Origin: Symsagittifera roscoffensis
Lineage: Eukaryota; Xenacoelomorpha; Acoela; Convolutidae
Reading direction: 5' to 3'
Length of the DNA: 64,000 bases
NCBI RefSeq assembly: GCF_963678635.1
Contig: NC_087069.1
Coordinates: forward strand, 2,060,166-2,124,165
The stretch's first letter is position 1. Every line of letters begins with the position of its first letter. The position numbers and the translations under genes are program-made. Below the pieces are notes generated by a model. It was not told the DNA's origin, searched no databases, and was given only the letters and a program-made list of their open reading frames with translations. Below, piece after piece: positions 11,101 through 20,000 of the stretch.

Positions 11101-14089
11101 CTACCATTGCATACACAAATTTCAGTCCATCCGGGAGATATGCATATCCCGGAGACAACGCAAATACTACTCTCAATGTCACTTTGTTGAATGATCCCTC
11201 CTTTGTCGCGTCTACCACTTCACCCATTGACTCCAGGATGTCTTTTATCGCGGGCCATACTGCGTTTTCTGCTGTTGCAGGATCTCTGAGCCTGCTCAGA
11301 AAACCTCTACTGTGTAGATGGTCATTGATGCCAGCAAACACAATCGTTATCGGGTTCATCTCTGTCTGCCTCTGTACCCCTATAGCCAATGACACTGATT
11401 GCAATAGGTCTAGGTCAACTGCGGCCAGCATTATGACGTCCGGCCAAAACAAAGACTTAGAGGTGTACACGAACTCTGAATTCGCTACTACCATGATTTT
11501 GGCCTTTCTCATCTCTGCTTTGTCGTAGGCGGCGAAGATGGTCTCATCTTTCTTTATCGCTGTCAATCCGCCATATCTCTGGGCATCACCATCTTGGTTC
11601 ACTAGTTTTGGGTACACTCTCTCCTTCACATGACCAGGTGGTGTCGTCAATTGCCTAAATATCTTCACGTGTTGTCCAATCGGCGCTCTCGCCGTCAGAA
11701 ATCTTCCTGGCCTTTCTTCACGATTCCTCTCATCATGGTTCAATCTCACATCTTGCAACGGTCTTGCATTCACAGGTCCTATTGTGTTGTTGGAGGGCAG
11801 TCCCTCCAAGTCGGCAAACCTCAAGGCCGTCGTGGAGCTGAAATTTATGCTAGCGGCTATCAACCAGTCTACGCCGGTTATCGAGTACAATCTGCTGACG
11901 GATAGCGTCGCTCCATTCAGCATCCTCCTTGCATCTTCGATGAAGCTCACTCTCTGTAGGTCCAGCTTCATTAGTTCTTCTTTGTATATATGCCAAGGAG
12001 ACGGTATGGATCGCGACCACATCAATGAGCCTCTGCTCGGTCTTTCCTCTCGACTGGTACTCGTCGTCTCCGATCTAGTGTCCGATCTGGATGTGCCTGC
12101 TACTTCCTCGATTGGTTGGTTGATAGGTCCTATTCTTTTCCTAGGATGGATTGTCCTCCTCATCGGTGCTTCTCCCAACCGATCTTGTACGTCTGTTCTT
12201 CGACCTGGTTCACTGGAGCTTTGTTGCCGGTAATTTGTGACGGCTGGGACCGTACCCAAGCGTGTTTCCAGGTTAGGAGGCACAAAGGTGGTGATCACCG
12301 TATCACTCACCGTTCCCTCTTCTTTCAGCACTCCTGTGTCAAAGAGTTCTGCTTCCAGCTCATCCAACCGTTCTTGGAAGACTCGATTCAACCAAGCTTG
12401 TCCTTCGACACTGTCGAAGTGGATGCCATCTGTGGTCAGTCTGGCTTGATCCATGGCTCTCAATTCATGTTCAATGTCCATGAGGATCATTCTTCCGGCA
12501 TTTCGATTTGCTAGGTTTCTCAAGATGTTGTTCCATCTCATGACTCCCTCGTTGTGCCTTCTTCCTGATGCTGTCAGGCTTCTTGTGTTCATTGGCACCG
12601 TGCAAACGGTCAGTACCGCGCAACTGAACTTCTGCCAGAGAGTAGTAAACAAACACACCATCATTGCTTCCCACAGTGCTTCCTGCTCATCTGATCCTCT
12701 GGAGATGTCATTAGTCCCAACTAAGATCATCACATTGGGTATCTTCCCTGGATTCATCAGCTCCACCATGCGATATAATTGGGCAATCGTCGCGCCTCCA
12801 AAGGCCATCACCGTGGTGACCCATGAGGTCCTCAAATTCGACAGCACTCTGACTAAGCTGTCTCCCAATATCAGGTGAGATGTCCCGAGTGGTGGTTGCT
12901 GCAGGTTCACAGCCGGGCTCCAGGTAGCTCGATTGAAGCTGGCTCTCGGATCTGTCTCCGGAACTCCCGTGAAACTATACTTCAATTGATTATTCTTCTG
13001 CACGTCTATTACACGAGACACTTTCTTCGCTGGCATCTTCCTTACTTTCCTCTCTGGGATTCTCGAGTTCCCCATGAGTGGTGTCACGTTACTCATCCTT
13101 TGTCTGATTACTGTCTGGGAGAGTTGTACTCTGCCCGTATCGTCAATCGTTCCATAGGGTGCAGTCACCCCGGAACCTGGTGCATTCTTGTTAGCGACCA
13201 ATCGTCCAGCGGTCTCTATCAGTTTTCTCACTGTCTGTTCTACGACGGGATCACCCAAGGTGTCACTAGGATCCGGGATTGTTACTCGGTTCGTCTCTGC
13301 TGGAAGCCGTGTCTCCGTTGTTTGACTCATTTCTCGAGGTGTCAAGAGCTCCATCGGGGACTGCCCACGAGGAATATCCCTTGCAGGTATCATTTTCTCA
13401 ATGGACGTCGTCAACGCCACCTGCTCCGATCGCTCTTTGTATTCCTGCCTTAAGCGTTCGATCTCTTGACCCTGCTTTTTGTTGCAGTCTTCAAACAACT
13501 TTCTCCACATGTCCCGGTCTTCCTCCATCGCCAGCATGGTCTTCGTCATATCGTCTAACTCCTTCTTCGTACTTCTCAACTGATCGTTCATCTCGTCCAG
13601 ATCTTGTATGGTTTGGTTCGTCTGAACCTTCTGTGTTACTTTCGCCCCTTTTGGTGGCACAGCTGCTCTCAGTGGTGAACCAGACGAGGTCGCCTCGCTG
13701 TTCATCTCCCGATGCATTCTCGTCAGCCCAGGTTTGGGCTTGGAGGGCATTGGCATCTCACCTGGTTGGTAAGTCCTAGAACTTCCCAACCCAGGCTCAT
13801 TCGCCAAGTCACTCCCTGAGAGAGCCCCGTTTCTCCACCTCATCACTCTCATGTTCGGGCGGTCTAGTACTCCTCTTTCTCCATATGCTGCCATCAACAG
13901 GACTTCCGTGGGGCGGTCCCCACGGTTGTCGTGCCCCAAGATGTTAATCAGGGCGGTCAGCAACATGACCACCTCTGGGTCCTCCAGAGCGAAGTCTCGT
14001 TCGATCAGCCGACGATAGATCGCATCTACCATCGGTCCTACATATGCCTCTGCCAGGTCCATCAATTCATCCAGGTTGAAATTGTCCAT
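5144..14089 (-). CDS. Giant-element ORF2: 2981-aa protein with SGNH hydrolase domains
   Basis: Single uninterrupted frame from an ATG at 14089 to a stop at 5144-5146. Residues about 150-225 look like a coiled coil. Residues 403-580 form an SGNH/GDSL hydrolase domain: GDSL with Ser411, a Gly-rich block (FGGAT, 430-434), GTND with Asn460, and DGIH with Asp554 and His557, so the family's catalytic set appears complete. A second stretch (865-1080) has the same order of blocks in degraded form: ANSEF at 869-873 instead of GDSL, GIND at 920-923 and DDDH at 1073-1076. Residues about 1640-1790 are acidic and low-complexity. The C-terminal 1200 residues have scattered Cys and hydrophobic segments but no family I know. 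No signal peptide is evident. I see no RT, RNase H, protease or integrase motif. The substrate of the hydrolase is unknown; lipid, sugar or acyl-ester hydrolysis would be typical of the family. Confidence 0.85.
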   Translation of the reverse strand: MDNFNLDELMDLAEAYVGPMVDAIYRRLIERDFALEDPEVVMLLTALINILGHDNRGDRPTEVLLMAAYGERGVLDRPNMRVMRWRNGALSGSDLANEPGLGSSRTYQPGEMPMPSKPKPGLTRMHREMNSEATSSGSPLRAAVPPKGAKVTQKVQTNQTIQDLDEMNDQLRSTKKELDDMTKTMLAMEEDRDMWRKLFEDCNKKQGQEIERLRQEYKERSEQVALTTSIEKMIPARDIPRGQSPMELLTPREMSQTTETRLPAETNRVTIPDPSDTLGDPVVEQTVRKLIETAGRLVANKNAPGSGVTAPYGTIDDTGRVQLSQTVIRQRMSNVTPLMGNSRIPERKVRKMPAKKVSRVIDVQKNNQLKYSFTGVPETDPRASFNRATWSPAVNLQQPPLGTSHLILGDSLVRVLSNLRTSWVTTVMAFGGATIAQLYRMVELMNPGKIPNVMILVGTNDISRGSDEQEALWEAMMVCLFTTLWQKFSCAVLTVCTVPMNTRSLTASGRRHNEGVMRWNNILRNLANRNAGRMILMDIEHELRAMDQARLTTDGIHFDSVEGQAWLNRVFQERLDELEAELFDTGVLKEEGTVSDTVITTFVPPNLETRLGTVPAVTNYRQQSSSEPGRRTDVQDRLGEAPMRRTIHPRKRIGPINQPIEEVAGTSRSDTRSETTSTSREERPSRGSLMWSRSIPSPWHIYKEELMKLDLQRVSFIEDARRMLNGATLSVSRLYSITGVDWLIAASINFSSTTALRFADLEGLPSNNTIGPVNARPLQDVRLNHDERNREERPGRFLTARAPIGQHVKIFRQLTTPPGHVKERVYPKLVNQDGDAQRYGGLTAIKKDETIFAAYDKAEMRKAKIMVVANSEFVYTSKSLFWPDVIMLAAVDLDLLQSVSLAIGVQRQTEMNPITIVFAGINDHLHSRGFLSRLRDPATAENAVWPAIKDILESMGEVVDATKEGSFNKVTLRVVFALSPGYAYLPDGLKFVYAMVALLSEGKYDVIISAPNRMIEMENLRPLKAELPAVWSDISNAMRGFKDHALHMLVLDEVLGLELSNFSRQLKLKPGIDDDHRVITAMSNDLWFRAMEVASEDTRRKNSLETRAHLEAMVLRTKPEANQWLHLNPRVAALGADAFQQGPVMITKIHAYLLKEVHLAENAGEKTAEFVNRMCQITLETFWTQEVKGQEGFERTDSMLEGLGAGWTASFLAKVYPKVSHYLIKEFLQAVVKVSIVELIALFVTFGAENFVKGPVILLTDGIQNLRLDGLLTLIAITHGNLGGLMKLARCPEQMKERVRNLDMKKSTDSWNKIRDLRHTLIQYLLQQNRFGTGEDETIEREEDVRRHVGGMPLLTDLSLAMRIDPLALIRGVTEFVTVIYGPAVTFAFPDVKVEAYRRSVLHLNLISAVDGSTLNWCEQHALRELMSEDLLFAKISEPEMTVINFDDHFCDRMGEVERGHIEVFPKLWNLRPYDKTNGEMTRVPRLTAAYHKVREETKDWGDYKKLPEAIPEFPLIRRMLLGAVSVVQTPRLRAFETNERRVGNFSATMDPYFVGRNAAVLQYTRFAYTDQATRRRISNAATPKPEGFDEEWRGLGLAPMRMRGRTDLPEASVILTSVRKEMKAAGVLQTRIFLAPFGCEEIKVVHGEEEDKSAGTLLIPRFQEEADNDKQGPSNSNRDKSEGDDGQGGNRQTEEPMQQDQAGGEDDRASTGGTSSLDFNIFSDLENNADTLETTEPADEGISTLEPPSAFEEMKRNLPESSSPDNTRNNDQRILMESPRRRRIEASARVPFLGTLPEEEWEVHHRDHESRTGCKLDRVAFMEEVWTVIQSYGTQSILKTGLNQPLMREVLDKLDECEGRLSELLIDSATDESEANSPIKMTPQDNEGEVVYLSRTRRGTMRSKMVIDKINAMKMKLGSRVMPRRIGKTKVDSEISMKAGNSAKRKRVEEVMDLGQGDYQLSGTDRILTDIAMVPPILMAGIKSTGYKSKRSDRTLTGATLEMEILSQCGESKMRDFKPSPMNHGKGSVAGQLTPVEYNRLTVSETVSIDEPTGGYMEMLDYRNSARGYVMALEDEKAMEGYLETMLQGTTLKQKAYGTLASSDVEAETIEQLVSLPWKAVVLRYFEEEMRTTPRIHALVAVPYVRTELQLRLAWCMMGLTREEYDSEERKRSKEEKVFLMTNLRDLIVQEGAAVACAKRRDALCFIRFLIEQISVPALSTCVKMLKEGDERTKAMFLLAMLDMQQSKPMRVNMKEPEELEPMKKIDEIRRFSNKELRLTKESMGALPKSSEYCGPIKKKSYSYVSGIIGIAYNPFLSEDIRDCFFDYEQAVLLRFWTSRIVTTKSVNNPQAKLGLVLEEEVTAPSVPKSDKRVEFGLGFSDELLRTSLMAVWELMKPSWCPSPNADSILRATQDIQRELNADCNLRDLNIIYNVMITASKSNGEDRVELPGWGPEDWVKPGSCLAEVCGLEGHVCGSLDCVKTLEKQHKQLTVLFGNVVMKARTETELIADCHGGTDVNLVTALGFYSMFGSLESLLNLEQKHEMVTAISVEVFPGVLQTEQKYIGKWREAIETEMNIRHSETYCRPSGARYLVGSTLAPMCKSRYPVHFVAVDVKSTRTIVDQAFSVPKCVRLARMSEKSYELLCKMFSAVPERTKEELESILGKKFMGYVSGNFSDFEKQKQRGSTVTDYNAVDENDEIHRVMMEVEPLLEASGKRNWRSIMLTHDEFPCHCLLQTWWYPKRSNLVLIWDSGELLSMGLPDSSQPITIVIVGVMMAIRWLEAHVRENNRQEAPTREQLQKLDCLKDLDLFETMCKVLNIPMEVKKIWARKRLMPWFRANMTAWLYEYAKKHMSKHGRVYSEYQLDIGAGAFKRAFVTHRNAVTTAVKRISRTSERSGNEKAEMLKEDLERNVTLCLHNSFCRNRESNVDPLPCCKQRVEEQKCWRTASNSVRIVNDVLQDTETESAESVSQEEEMEH

Positions 14090-14485
14090 ACTGTTCTTTC
14101 CAAGTTTGATTTGATTTCGATTTCAAGTTTTGACTCAAGTGAGCAATTAAATGATCAATCAGGATCTAGAAAAGAAATCACGAATGTCACACTTGTCAAT
14201 TTCACCTTAACATACATCGTTAAAATTTGCTTAAAGACAGTTCAGATAAAAAGATATTTATCCTAAAATTTATTGAAATCAATTGGTTTCTAAAATTTTG
14301 GAATTCGACCTAAGATTGGACAGTCCAAACTTTGGATCTATTCCCAAGATCGTCATTTAGTTGTTCATGGTCACTAACGCTTACTTACCCATGATCTTAA
14401 TAACCTAACACATAACATAACATAACACACATATCACATATTACATGCAACTTGGTCTTTGGCCTAACACCCTCTCGCTCATCAC
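14090..14485 (-). other. Gap between giant-element ORF1 and ORF2
   Basis: A 396-base AT-rich spacer. It ends the ORF1 message and precedes the ORF2 ATG, which has a plausible context (ACAGTATGG). The minus strand has ATTTTAG strings (around 14256-14264 and 14289-14297), which resemble 3' splice sites. ORF2 could therefore be made from a spliced subgenomic RNA instead of by read-through. This is inference. A repeated TAACA-type tract lies at 14400-14440. Confidence 0.4.
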
Positions 14486-17029
14486 TCAGCCTATACTTAA
14501 GTAATATTTCTTATGTAGATACACTTGTATGTTCGTATCAGAGAATATCACGTGTACAAGCGCGTACAATTCCCGAGGATGCAGTCTTCCTCTATTTGGA
14601 TCGTACACTGGAAGCGAAAGCTCCTTCACGTCCATTTCCACAAGGAAGTCCCTCAGCCTCGTCAAAGACAAGACTAGGTTTTCTGGGTCCACGTGCTGCT
14701 TCTCTGTCGCCCTCGTTACCAAGAAGCATAAGTACTTTCCCGGTATCTGCGACACCGCCGGGGGTAAGGCTGCTACGCCCCCTATCCCTGGTCTTTGCTT
14801 CCAAAGGAATTCCACGTTTTTGTATTCCCTCTTAAAATCTGCCGCTAGCGCCGTCCTAAAACTCATGTCTGCGGTGATTGCTATCGCACATGTTCTGTTT
14901 GTGAGTATGAAATCACTATCTGTTAGTACTATGTTACTTGAATATTCATTTGGTAAGTTAAAATATGACTCAACTACCCTGCCTATGTCAGGTTTCTTAG
15001 GTTCTTCGCCTGTTTCTGCTTCTAAGTTTCCTGTTTCTCTTGCTATTCTCAATTTTTTTATTATCAAGTTTTCAGTGTGGGTAAGTCCTACCCCCACTCC
15101 CCGGACAAAAATATCCATCGGCGTCCCCGTCGATCGCATACCGGGTATTAAGTCAAGATTAGAAGCTGGAATGAGTAGTTGTCCTTCCTGGGCAGCCCAG
15201 GAAGGATCATCTCGTTCGGTCTTAATGTATTTCGCGCTTTCGCGATCTACGTCTTGAATCGTAACGCTGGTCTTTTCAGGGTCTGATGTCATTTCGTTCA
15301 GCCACTCTAAGACACGCAGGTTCGTCAGGTCTTGTTCATTTGACTGCTGTTGCTCATCGTCGAACTCCACCTCGGAGTTCGACGATGAGCAGTTCTCCGT
15401 CCTGCGTGTGTGCGGTGCATCCCTGCAATCCGAATCACCATGAGCGTTTCCCGCTTGGCCCATGTGACTCCTCCTCGGGCTTGTATGCCCCATGTTGCCA
15501 GAATCGCTTCTCCCGGTCGCATGTGTGCTTTGCGTTGGTCGTTCGTTCGAGGTTTGTCTGTTCCCCGTTGAACTTGCTCTACTGTTCGGGCCCCATGCTG
15601 TATTACCCCTTGTGGCATAGCCTGATGAACTGCCCCTGCCTCTAGTGGATCCATTTGTCCTCCTCCTTTGATGTTCATTGAAGTTCACCCTCGGTTCCCT
15701 GCTGGGACCTCCCGAGTTCGGCTCTCCTTCTTTTGGTCCACTCTTGCTGCTTAGTAGCCCGTCCAACCTATCCATGATAGCCTGCGTTCGCCTCTCCATC
15801 ATCGCGTCTATCTTTGTGTCAAGAGACCCAAGAGACTGCTCTTGCTGAATTCTTAACTTCTCCATGTCGGCTCTTAAGCGTAACTCCCTCTGTTCTGCCT
15901 CTCTTGTCATTCGCGACAAGTTCCTCGTCATATGTTCGTCCGTTCTTTCTTTCAAGCGTTTTTCGCTTCTGCCAACTTCTTGTCTGTTGCGGTTTATTTC
16001 TTCCCGCAGACTTTCTCTTTCAATGTGAACTGCTCTTTCCAGTTCACTCATCCTTATCGACATCTGTTCATTTTGTTCTCCTAAACTGCCCACTATGTTG
16101 TTTAAGGCTTCCTCTAGTGCTGCCCCGTTATCCATGAGTGGCGTCACTAGTGGTGGTGTAACTCTGTCGGTCCCAGGTAGCTTCGTGCTGGTAGAGATCC
16201 GGGCCTTGACTCTCTGTCTTGACGTTTTATCATTATCTATTTCAGGATCCGCTAACGCGTTGCCAAGCCCTCTGGTTCTACTCTCTTCAGGTTGTGGCTC
16301 CGAACTTGTCCTAATCGCGAAGTCCTTGGACTGGCCCGGTGTGTTTGCCTCTTTGCTTATCGTTGTCACTACACCAAATTTATCCATGGTTCCAGTCTCT
16401 CTTCCGACGTGTGCCTCACTCTCCTGGATCGAACTATTGAGACTGACTTGAGATCCAAAGTCCCCTTTCTCCTCTTCATCCTCTTCCTCCTGGGACTCCC
16501 CATCGTTTCCTGCTCCTCCTCCCATGCTGAGTGGAAAGATGTTTCCGAAGGTGTTCTTCATTCTTTCTGAGAACGATGATGAGGTTGTTTGTTTTCCAGT
16601 TCCGCTTGCCATCATAGTGTTGTCTGTCGGAGATCTTCTAGTTGCCGTTACTTCAGTTGAGATGTCGGACAGTTCCGACATCTCCTCTCGATCCAACGTC
16701 CCGGTGGAAGTGGCAAAATCATGGCCTTGTTCTACCGGAGTAGATTCACTCGCCAGCCTTCTGCCTCTCCCTTCCAGTCCATTTACTCCCTGGTTGTCGT
16801 TCATGGTATGGTCCGTATTGACCTCCACTTCTAACAGTTCTCTTCGCTCTTCTGAGGTCTTTTGACTTCTCGTTTCAACCATTCTGCCTGAAACCGTCCC
16901 CTCTTTATCGGACCGGGTTCGCTTGATCCAATCCACAAAAGGATCGGTCATCGTTTTTCTTTGCTTTTCAGGTATGAATTTCCTAGAGCTATTACCTCGT
17001 TTTGGTATCCTTGACTTGTCTAAACTCAT
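14486..17029 (-). CDS. Giant-element ORF1: gag-like protein with C-terminal macro domain
   Basis: 847 codons, ATG at 17029, no interruptions. Residues 1-300 are polar and disordered, and include MVETRSQK at 50-57, which parallels MVNTRSN in the gypsy gag at 37030-38478. Residues 302-425 are a long coiled coil ending in LGSLDTKID (400-408), again matching the gypsy gag (LGSLETRMD). Residues 460-480 are Arg/Gly-rich and could bind RNA. Residues 568-662, including IFVRGVGVGLT (640-650), match the segment after integrase in the gypsy element. Residues about 695-840 match the macro-domain fold of the Poa1/OARD1 type: a CAIAITAD strand, FKREY, GGVAAL, YLCFLVTR, a PENL...L helix and a final IQVYL strand. 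The loop that reads GCGLD in OARD1 is replaced by YDPNRGRL (809-816), so binding without catalysis is possible. No gag capsid core or zinc knuckle is seen. Confidence 0.8.
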   Translation of the reverse strand: MSLDKSRIPKRGNSSRKFIPEKQRKTMTDPFVDWIKRTRSDKEGTVSGRMVETRSQKTSEERRELLEVEVNTDHTMNDNQGVNGLEGRGRRLASESTPVEQGHDFATSTGTLDREEMSELSDISTEVTATRRSPTDNTMMASGTGKQTTSSSFSERMKNTFGNIFPLSMGGGAGNDGESQEEEDEEEKGDFGSQVSLNSSIQESEAHVGRETGTMDKFGVVTTISKEANTPGQSKDFAIRTSSEPQPEESRTRGLGNALADPEIDNDKTSRQRVKARISTSTKLPGTDRVTPPLVTPLMDNGAALEEALNNIVGSLGEQNEQMSIRMSELERAVHIERESLREEINRNRQEVGRSEKRLKERTDEHMTRNLSRMTREAEQRELRLRADMEKLRIQQEQSLGSLDTKIDAMMERRTQAIMDRLDGLLSSKSGPKEGEPNSGGPSREPRVNFNEHQRRRTNGSTRGRGSSSGYATRGNTAWGPNSRASSTGNRQTSNERPTQSTHATGRSDSGNMGHTSPRRSHMGQAGNAHGDSDCRDAPHTRRTENCSSSNSEVEFDDEQQQSNEQDLTNLRVLEWLNEMTSDPEKTSVTIQDVDRESAKYIKTERDDPSWAAQEGQLLIPASNLDLIPGMRSTGTPMDIFVRGVGVGLTHTENLIIKKLRIARETGNLEAETGEEPKKPDIGRVVESYFNLPNEYSSNIVLTDSDFILTNRTCAIAITADMSFRTALAADFKREYKNVEFLWKQRPGIGGVAALPPAVSQIPGKYLCFLVTRATEKQHVDPENLVLSLTRLRDFLVEMDVKELSLPVYDPNRGRLHPRELYALVHVIFSDTNIQVYLHKKYYLSIG

Positions 17030-17807
17030 TCTTTATTTGTCACTTTCCTATGCCTACTCTTGACTCAATTGCAAGAGACCTTATAGTTTTATTAACAATA
17101 ATAATGACACAACACAATAAATTTCACCAGATTCTACTAAATAGTGACCACGAATCCCTGTATGTTGTCAGAGTACAGTTTGTATAAAATTTATTCACAC
17201 TGACCGATTATCGGTCCAAAGATCTGGAAACTAGCACAATATGATGTTATCAGTCAATTTTAAAAGATAGTGTACTCACTACCCAATCAAGCACAGTTTA
17301 GGTTGATTTAAAATCAAAAACAAAAAATATATATTGACACAATATGAATGTATATATAAAAAAAACGTATGTGTCTTGTACTCTTAGTCGGTCGCAGTAC
17401 AATAGTCGAACCTGTCTTTTAAAGAAAAAGCTTTCCCTGCTTGGTGCTGCACCAAACAGACAAAACTTTGAAGACAGTAATTTTCTCAACTGGGCGTCTA
17501 TTGCACCCACCGAGTACTGTGTTACCTATCTGCCTTCGGACTGCCCGAGCTAGACCTACTAAAATCCTCAGGGCAGTCACTTTTCCCAAAAACGTATTAT
17601 GTTTCAATCCACACCAATGAGTCACGCTCTTTTTAATTTAGACTTAGTGTCGCGAATATCCGAGTTCGGACCTGTTTTGTATTAGTCTGGTTCTTTTTGA
17701 GAGGCAAGTTACCAGTGCAGTCACTGATACCTAGCCTGTGTATTAATATCCTAATACCTCTCGCTTTTTAGTCTTTCTTTCGTTTACCTAAGTCCTTAAT
17801 AAAATGA

Positions 17808-19443
17808 TACCCCTCCGGATTGGCACAAATAGGACCCTTCCGGACTGTCAGAATATAGACCCCTCCGGATTGGGACCCCTCGGAATTAGCAACTATAAGA
17901 CCCCTCCGGATTCGGACCCCTCCGGTTTTGTGGAAAGTAGACCCCTCCGGATTCGGACCCCTCTGACTTTGAAAAATTTCGACCCCTCCGGATTGGGAGC
18001 CCTTAGCTCTGTCAAAGTAGCTTTTTGTAGTTTTCTTAATTTCAGCTTATACCCCTCCGGATACGTTCTGCGTTGCTTTTATGCTGTTTGAATTAACTGG
18101 GAAGGGTATAGGGTCCTTTCCTAGACCCCTCCGGATTGAAGTTAAGGCACTTATTTGACAATTCACACTAACGGTGAAGGGTCTTATCACTTGCCTAATT
18201 TCGACTCTATTATGGTTGTCTTGTGCCTTCAGCCCTCCCTCTTTGTCTAGAACTGTCCTAAGTTACTTAGTTCAATCGCTATCAATTTTGGTAGAGGTAT
18301 AAGGGTTTTTCAGAAAAATTTATAAAACGTGAAGGGTGTACCCCTCCGGATTTGTGTAATTTGCTAGAAACAATCTCAAAAAATTTTCTCGCTCGCTTTT
18401 TCGAGTAATTCTCTTTCCTACTAGTAAGTTCTGCTAATTTCTGATCTAATGGTACCAAGATTGACTCGATATGCTCTGTAGTTCCAAAGTTATTAACCAA
18501 AACGTCCTTTTTTCCGAACTCAAAAAATTTTCTCTCTTATAGGTTCCGCCTAACTTTTTCCGCAAATCTGGTCCTTTCGACCTAAAAATTATTGATCCGA
18601 GCTCAGAAGGCCTATACTCTTCTAGTTCAATGCAAAAGACCCGATCTAAAACGCTATTGTAGAAAAAATTTGCGAAAAACTATGCTACCTGGACCCCTCC
18701 GGATTGATGAATCCACCAAATCAAACACGTTATGTTCGATTTCTCTGCAACCCGGAAGGCTTTCGGGTAGCGGATTTTAAGACTTGTAGATTCACTAGTG
18801 GACGTTGTCCGAACAACTATTTTACTGTCCTACCTCAAAAATTTCAAAAAATTTTCTAAATTTTTAGTGTTTCTTACTATCAAAAATTGGGAAAATTTGG
18901 TTTTTGGTACCAAACTAGTTCCAACCACTTCCGAACTAAAGTTAACCGGTTCTACTTATTACAGTAGTGCAGTTACGATGTAACACACTAACTTAGCGCT
19001 TTTTTCCGTTTCAAAAAATATCGATATCTCAAAAATCGCGACTTGTGGGGGGATCAAAATATCGCTATTTTGACCCTAAAAACCGGTCTGTTTTCGTTGT
19101 TTTTCACTGAAAAACGATATATGACTATTAATATAGGCTATATGAATAATAATATTAGCAATACTGTACCCCTCCGGGTTTGTTTATTATCCGAATTAAG
19201 GTGCTTAACTCGGATATTCGCAGTTCGGTGAAGGGTCACTACAGTGCAGCACTGTCGAGCCCCCCACAGATTACTATCTTACTTTTTGTACCAAAAGGGA
19301 TACAAAACTTGTTAACGATACCCAACAGTCGATTGTTGTTGTCGTTGAGCCCCTTCTTGTTGCTCCTTGAACTGCTTGCCGGATCGGTCTTCACCCAAGA
19401 CCCTTCCGAATTGAGCGCAAATCAGCTGACCCTTCCGGATTGA
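17808..19443. repeat. Array of ACCCCTCCGGATT-type motifs in the leader
   Basis: At least fifteen copies of a 12-14 base motif, (G/T)ACCCCTCCGGATTg, occur here. They start near 17808, 17833 (variant), 17858, 17874 (variant), 17899, 17915, 17940, 17955 (variant), 17981, 18048, 18124, 18336, 18692, 19168, 19398 and 19428. The first nine fall within about 190 bases. Inverse forms (CCGGAAGGCTTT) occur at about 18752 and 19842. Two more copies, facing each other, lie in the right LTR. Spacing is irregular, so this is a dispersed motif and not a simple satellite. Confidence 0.8.
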
Positions 19444-19973
19444 GCGCAATTTATCATTAACGTGCTTAAATGCTCAAATAACCCTACAGTACAAGCCTCA
19501 CAAACGGGCCTCAAAACTGATCGTAACGATCCTGACTGATATAAATGCCTGTAACCACAATATATCTATCAACAACAAACGGGGGGGTTGAATCACATCT
19601 TGTCTGGGGGGATGATTTCTACTGATTTTCTACTTTTTTACTGTTTTTGGTTTTTTCGGTAATTTTTTATGTTTTTTGTTTTTCTTGGGTACTATACTAC
19701 TTTTTGTTTGGTTTTACTTATATCTTTAAATGTTTTTGGTCACAAACCACTCAGGGGACGAGGGGTTCGCGATTCCCCCCACCCTTCCTGGTTCATGAAT
19801 TTTCGGTCTTAACTAGGTTAAAAAACTATTCACGGCAATCCGGAAGGCTTCCGCGTTCCGAACTACCCTTCCACCCCGGCAGTTTAGGCCTATTAAGGGC
19901 GTTAATGTGAGCATCCGCTCGGCGCGGAGTGCTCGTTAACGGTTCCGCCGGTCATGATGTTACGAAAGAATAA

Positions 19974-19988
19974 CACCCAGGAGCGCCA
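19974..19988 (-). promoter_or_regulatory. Primer-binding site of the giant element
   Basis: On the minus strand this reads TGGCGCTCCTGGGTG, starting 12 bases inside the 5' LTR. It begins with TGG as expected for pairing with a tRNA CCA end. The implied tRNA 3' end has a G discriminator and a CCCAGGAGC stem, which would fit a tRNA-Asn type; that assignment is inference. The same string with one change lies at 41111-41125 in the gypsy element. Confidence 0.65.
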
Positions 19989-20000
19989 TAAAAACATACA

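Larger units (their letters stand above)
17030..20000 (-). other. Long 5' leader of the giant element
   Basis: About 3 kb between the right LTR and the ORF1 ATG. It contains no convincing ORF. It holds the ACCCCTCCGGATT motif family (separate entry), a G-run (19580-19612), U-rich stretches, and near the primer-binding site a block (19800-19990) that aligns with the corresponding leader of the gypsy element (40980-41125). Confidence 0.6.

Noticed and set aside
5115-14266. Many + strand open frames of 60-243 codons across the giant ORF2
   Set aside because: All lie opposite one long continuous minus-strand frame and show no domain; they are shadows of its composition.
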